Assembly: GCA_963737425.1 (NCBI GenBank)
Contig: CAVTSX010000009.1
Coordinates: 1,736,001 to 1,800,000, forward strand
DNA length: 64,000 bases
From: DASXRA01 sp963737425
GTDB lineage: Bacteria; Actinomycetota; Actinomycetes; Mycobacteriales; Jatrophihabitantaceae
Reading direction: 5' to 3'
Both the position numbers and the translations under genes were made by a program. This document shows, piece after piece, positions 60,427 to 64,000 of this stretch (positions are counted from its first letter, which is position 1; each line of letters starts with the position of its first letter). The notes beneath the pieces were generated by a model that saw only the letters and a list, made by a program, of their open reading frames with translations, was not told where the DNA came from and did not search any database.

Positions 60427-61418
60427 GACGACACCGCGAAGGTGTCGATCATGAGATGCACGTCGTCGCCGAGCGGATAGAGGATCGGACACGTCGCGCC
60501 GTTCGCCACGTATTCCGCGACCTTTGCGCGGCACTCCTCGGGCGTCCCCGATGCGGTGACCATCTGGACCACGTCGTCGGGCACCAGCCGCATCGCCTTG
60601 TGGATCTCCTCCGGCCTGGCCGGCCAGGTGAGGACCTTGCCTATCTCCTCGATGAGCTTCGGGTCGACCCCACTGGCCTTCATGATGTGCGGCTGCTGCC
60701 CGAGGTACTGGGTAAGCAACTCGCGCGACCGGTCGAGCGCGACGGCTCGATCGTGGTCGACCGAGCAGACGACGAGCTGCGGACGGTCGATGTCCTCGAA
60801 AGAACGTCCCGCCTTGTCGGCGCCGATGGCGAGCGCGTCGAGCGCTCGCTTGTTGTAGTCGGGTCCGACCATGTAGTTGAGGACGACGCCGTCAGCGATC
60901 TCTCCGGCCAGCTCCATCATCCGCATTCCCGTGGCACCGATGTAGATCGGCACCTGCTTCGGTGAACGATCGCCGTGCACGATGTCGATCTCGACGTCGT
61001 CGAGGTTGACGAACTCGCCGTGATAGGTGACCCGTTCCATCGCCAGCAGGCGCCGGGTGGCTTCGACGACCTCGCGCATCGCCCGCAGCGGCTTGCGCCG
61101 GTCGACGCCGACCTTCGCGGCCAAGGGTTCCCACCAGGCCCCCAGACCGAGGATGAGCCGGCCCGGCGCGAGCTCGTCGAGCGTCGAGAACGTGGCGGCG
61201 AGCAGGCCGACGTTGCGGGTCCAGATCGGAATCACGCCGGAGCCGACCTTGATGCGACTCGTCACCGCCGCGTACGCCGCCATCGGGACCGTCGCCTCGC
61301 GGACGAGACGGCTCTCCGCCTGCCACACGGCTTCGAAGCCGCGTTCCTCGGCGTAGCAGGCGTAGTCCATTCCGTCGCGGATCGGGTGCATGTCCTGCAG
61401 GTAGAGCGCGACTCTCAT
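60423..61418 (-). CDS. LLM-class (probably F420-dependent) oxidoreductase
   Basis: 331 residues. Bacterial-luciferase-like barrel with YAEERGFEAVWQAES near 22-36, KVGSGVIPIWTRNVGLLAAT near 57-76 and RLILGLGAWWEPLA near 86-100, the pattern of F420-binding LLM proteins such as Mer-like and FGD-like enzymes. The ends overlap both neighbours (ATGA at the 3' side). It probably reduces or oxidises an intermediate; in the E. coli-type cluster a large reductase (YgfK) holds that place. Confidence 0.88.
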   Translation of the reverse strand: MRVALYLQDMHPIRDGMDYACYAEERGFEAVWQAESRLVREATVPMAAYAAVTSRIKVGSGVIPIWTRNVGLLAATFSTLDELAPGRLILGLGAWWEPLAAKVGVDRRKPLRAMREVVEATRRLLAMERVTYHGEFVNLDDVEIDIVHGDRSPKQVPIYIGATGMRMMELAGEIADGVVLNYMVGPDYNKRALDALAIGADKAGRSFEDIDRPQLVVCSVDHDRAVALDRSRELLTQYLGQQPHIMKASGVDPKLIEEIGKVLTWPARPEEIHKAMRLVPDDVVQMVTASGTPEECRAKVAEYVANGATCPILYPLGDDVHLMIDTFAVSS

Positions 61419-62803
61419 CAGTGCCCGCTTCCTCTGGGGTTGAAGTCATGTGCGGGGATCGACTCGAGTCGGGCCCACAGCGCTTCGGTGTCGTGCCGGC
61501 TGTCCGCCACGACCTTCGCCTCGTCGACGCGGGTCGACCGGCGATCGGCGATGACGAGCTCGCCGGCGACGTACACGTCCCGCACGTGGCCCGGCGAGAG
61601 TCCGAAGATCCAGTGGCCCGCGAGGTTGCCGGCGTCGATCGGCGTCGGCGCGGCGTAGTCGAGGACGACGAGGTCGGCGGGGGCTCCGGGTCGCAGCGTG
61701 CCGAGCAGCGGCTCGTCGTAGCTGCGGCCCGCGAACCGGGCGCCTTCGGCGAGGCGAGCCAACGGCCAGTTGCCTGAAGCTCCGACGGCTTCGTTGGCCC
61801 GGAAGAACCCCGCCTGCGACTCGGCGAACATGTCGCCGCCGATCCCGTCGGTCCCGAGCGCGACCCTGCCGTCTCGGCGGTTGAACGGCGAGTACCCGAT
61901 CGCGTTGTTCATGTTGCTGCGGGGGTTGCAGACGACGGTCGCGCCCGCGGCCGTGACGACGTCGATCTCCGCGGGCTCGACGTGCACGCAATGTGCGAGC
62001 AGCGACTGGTCGGTGATCGCGCCGGCCGCGTGCAGCCGGTCGATCACGCGACGGCCGTAACGTTCCTCGGCGTCACGCTGGTCGGCGGCGTCCTCCGCGA
62101 CGTGAATGTGCACGCCCGCATCTGCCGCCCGCGCCGCGTCGACCACGCCGGCCAGGGTGTCGTCGGACAGGGTGAACGACGCGTGCGCGCCCACCATCCC
62201 CCGGGCCAGCGGGCGAGGGCGGCCAAGGAAGCGCACATTCTCGGCGATGCCGGCGGTGGCGCGCTGCGGGCCGTCCCGGTCGGTGACCTCGTAGCACAGC
62301 ACGGCACGCACGCCGAGTTCGCCGAGCGCGTCGGCGATGATGTCGAGCGACCCGTCGATGGCATTCGGCGAGGCGTGGTGGTCGATGATCGTCGTGGTTC
62401 CCGCGAGCAGCGCGTCCAGCCCGCCACGCAGCGCCGAGGCACGGATGGTGTCCTCGTCCAGGGCGCGGTCGAGTCGCCACCAGATCCGCTGCAGGATCTG
62501 CGTGAAGTTCGCGGGCGGCGCCAGGTGGTACGGCATGCCGCGGCTGAGCGCCGAATACAGGTGGTGGTGGGCGCACACGTTGCCGGGAATGATCAGGGTC
62601 CCCGAGCAGTCCCGCCGCGGCACACCTTCGGGCGCCGGGCCGAGCGCGCGGATGCGGTCACCGGCCAGGAGCACATCGGATGACACGAGCTCCGGCGGAT
62701 CGAGCGCGACAACGACGGTTGCGCCGCAGAGCGCAACCACTGTTGGGGCGTCCGAACTGTCCGCATGGCCCACGCCTCCACCGTGGGCTGTGGCCGGGCG
62801 CAC
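61418..62803 (-). CDS. SsnA-type amidohydrolase
   Basis: 461 residues. Metal site HxH in CAHHHLYSALSRGMPYHLAP near 78-97, with YHL as in SsnA, HIHVAED near 230, HCVHVEP near 270 and LGTDGIGGDMFAES near 315. It belongs to the guanine-deaminase/ATZ-TRZ amidohydrolase superfamily; SsnA in E. coli is linked with purine breakdown. The start is uncertain: GTG at 62803 or 62773, neither with a well-spaced ribosome binding site. Confidence 0.9.
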   Translation of the reverse strand: MRPATAHGGGVGHADSSDAPTVVALCGATVVVALDPPELVSSDVLLAGDRIRALGPAPEGVPRRDCSGTLIIPGNVCAHHHLYSALSRGMPYHLAPPANFTQILQRIWWRLDRALDEDTIRASALRGGLDALLAGTTTIIDHHASPNAIDGSLDIIADALGELGVRAVLCYEVTDRDGPQRATAGIAENVRFLGRPRPLARGMVGAHASFTLSDDTLAGVVDAARAADAGVHIHVAEDAADQRDAEERYGRRVIDRLHAAGAITDQSLLAHCVHVEPAEIDVVTAAGATVVCNPRSNMNNAIGYSPFNRRDGRVALGTDGIGGDMFAESQAGFFRANEAVGASGNWPLARLAEGARFAGRSYDEPLLGTLRPGAPADLVVLDYAAPTPIDAGNLAGHWIFGLSPGHVRDVYVAGELVIADRRSTRVDEAKVVADSRHDTEALWARLESIPAHDFNPRGSGH

Positions 62804-63257
62804 CGCCAGAGTCGAAGGGCCCTAGGGCCATAGGTCTCGGCTGTCACGAATGCCGGCCGGGCCGCCGGCGCCAGCCAGGTTGAGATGCGAAGGGCTGACC
62901 CTGCTCCTTGAGAGCGGCGTGCTGCAGCGTTCGATGAAGTGGCCCGAGGACAAGGCACATTCGGCGGGCTGAAAGCCTTACGCCTTCGCGGAGGCGGCAC
63001 GTCGAGAGGTCCTCGAGGGGGTCTGGGTGCCTCGAGCGGCGATGGATCTTGCCGACTTAGCAGTCGACCGGCCGCGCCGGGCGGCCTTTACGGCTGTGCG
63101 GGCGGTCGGTGCGGCCTTCTCAGCAGCCAAGAGTTGCGAAACCCACTGCGGCGACAGACGGAGGACCGCAGCGACCTCGGCGCCACTTAGTCACAAGTAT
63201 CCAGGGGGCTAGATAGTCGGTCGTCGGTAAGCACGTTGGATCCGCGGCCCCGAGCCG
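62804..63257. other. Intergenic stretch with a possible helix-turn-helix remnant
   Basis: A minus-strand frame (62978-63190) gives LSGAEVAAVLRLSPQWVSQL, a helix-turn-helix-like stretch, and a Lys/Arg/Ala-rich tail to TAA. It has no usable start and a TGA directly upstream, so it is probably a remnant or a 5'-end of unknown gene. The rest has no recognisable feature. Confidence 0.4.
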
Positions 63258-64000
63258 TCACCTGAATGACGTGCTACGCGGGGCCGATCGGTCGACGCCG
63301 GTGAACAGGACCACCACGCGGCCGTCCGGGCCGATGGCCCCGTTGGCGACCAGATCCATCAACCCGGCCAGACCCGCCGTGCCGGTGGGATCGACGGGAA
63401 TGCCAGTGTCGCGGCCGAGTTCGTGGGCTCGCGCGAGGCGGGCTTCGCTTACGACGATCGACCGTCCGCCCGTTTCGAGCAGTCCCCCGACGATCGAACG
63501 CCAGTCGTAGGTCTCGTCATCGAGGATGCCGGTCGCGATGCTCTGCGGCTCCTCGGGCCACGGCCACATGAACGCCGATCGGTGCGTGGCCGCAGTGCGC
63601 AACGCCTCGTCGATGTCGGCGGCACTCGGCGACGCCGGGAGCAAGTCCCGGACCTTCTGATACGCGCGATCGAGTGGATGGCCGCCGTCTGTCTGCACGG
63701 CGTGGATCCGGGGCATCCGGGCGAGCGCCCCGAGGTCCACGGCCTCGCGCAGGGCTTGGATGCAGGCGCTGGCCAGCGCGCCACCGCCGACTTGCACCAC
63801 GAGATGGTCGACGGCGATGCCCTCGGCGGCCACCTCGTATCCGAGCGTTTCGCCGCCTTCGATGACCAGACCGTTCTCGCTGCCCTGGCACGTGAAGGGA
63901 ATCGCGCCGCGAGCGATCTCGTTGCGCAGGCGGGCGAAGCACGGATCGCCCGGAACGTCCGGTGGCCGCGCACAGGCCACCACGTCGGCCTCGAGCTCAC
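63258..64000 (-). CDS. Fold-type II PLP-dependent enzyme (5' end outside window)
   Basis: About 248 C-terminal codons. The PLP-phosphate loop is VVQVGGGALASACIQALREA near the middle; VDPTGTAGLAGLMDLVANGA and GRVVVLFTGVDRS close the fold, as in threonine synthase, threonine dehydratase and diaminopropionate ammonia-lyase. The active-site Lys is beyond the edge. In the E. coli cluster the corresponding place is held by YgeX (diaminopropionate ammonia-lyase); identity with that enzyme is not shown by this part. Confidence 0.85.
   Translation of the reverse strand, partial: ELEADVVACARPPDVPGDPCFARLRNEIARGAIPFTCQGSENGLVIEGGETLGYEVAAEGIAVDHLVVQVGGGALASACIQALREAVDLGALARMPRIHAVQTDGGHPLDRAYQKVRDLLPASPSAADIDEALRTAATHRSAFMWPWPEEPQSIATGILDDETYDWRSIVGGLLETGGRSIVVSEARLARAHELGRDTGIPVDPTGTAGLAGLMDLVANGAIGPDGRVVVLFTGVDRSAPRSTSFR

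Overview
The window is high-GC DNA (roughly two thirds G+C by eye) with dense, often 4-nt-overlapping genes, many GTG/TTG starts and actinobacterial landmarks: the dnaX-ybaB-recR block next to the SRP RNA and a tRNA-Ser, a TB7.3-like biotin carrier, an F420-type luciferase-like oxidoreductase, a mycosin-like protease, MmyB-type regulators and ECF41/ECF42 sigma factors. I read it as a chromosomal segment of a soil-type actinomycete (Actinomycetota). No gene here fixes the genus.

Left part (1-13.5 kb): a truncated NarL-type sensor kinase divergent from an ABC/FtsX exporter; an ECF41 sigma factor with a divergent DoxX gene carrying a matching promoter; a TetR repressor with two matching operators in front of an oxidoreductase-epimerase pair; a rhomboid protease; and a two-component system flanked by two cell-wall-type serine hydrolases that carry the same CATAAG direct repeats upstream. 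13.3-18.2 kb: a small membrane operon, two decayed genes, an ECF42 sigma factor with its DGPF partner and promoter, and a gene cut off by a long palindrome. 18.2-34.9 kb: housekeeping and metabolism: Pr6Pr protein, peptide deformylase, lysC-asd, a secreted alpha-L-fucosidase, flotillin/NfeD-like pair, MmyB regulator with an SDR, a GABA/aldehyde module (aldehyde dehydrogenase, biotin carrier, gabT), MarR with a lactonase-like hydrolase, and leuA behind a leucine-rich leader peptide.

35-46 kb: a mycosin-like protease and two related proline-rich membrane proteins run on from recR, ybaB and dnaX; a group II intron sits directly upstream of dnaX; then a class V aminotransferase, the SRP RNA and tRNA-Ser(GGA). 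46-51.7 kb, beyond the tRNA, is a gene-poor stretch with remnants of an integrase, TetR, LuxR and DUF4239 genes, which I read as a decayed island. It ends in a membrane protein fused in frame to an N-terminally truncated alpha/beta hydrolase.

Right part (53.4-64 kb): one leftward cluster: dihydropyrimidinase, XdhD-like molybdenum hydroxylase, its FAD subunit, a YgeW-type carbamoyltransferase, an ATCase-like carbamoyltransferase, an F420-type oxidoreductase, an SsnA-type amidohydrolase and, at the edge, a fold-type II PLP enzyme. The set resembles the Escherichia coli ygeW-ygeX-hyuA-ssnA-ygfM-xdhD region linked to purine breakdown, with an F420-type enzyme where E. coli has YgfK. The XdhD homologue keeps a ferredoxin-like domain but has lost all eight iron-sulfur cysteines.

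Two unrelated families of nested perfect or near-perfect palindromes (cores TTGAGTGGTGCGTT and GGTGGGCAGTT, three copies each) share one architecture, two direct core copies followed by two inverted ones, and are the most distinctive unexplained sequence in the window.
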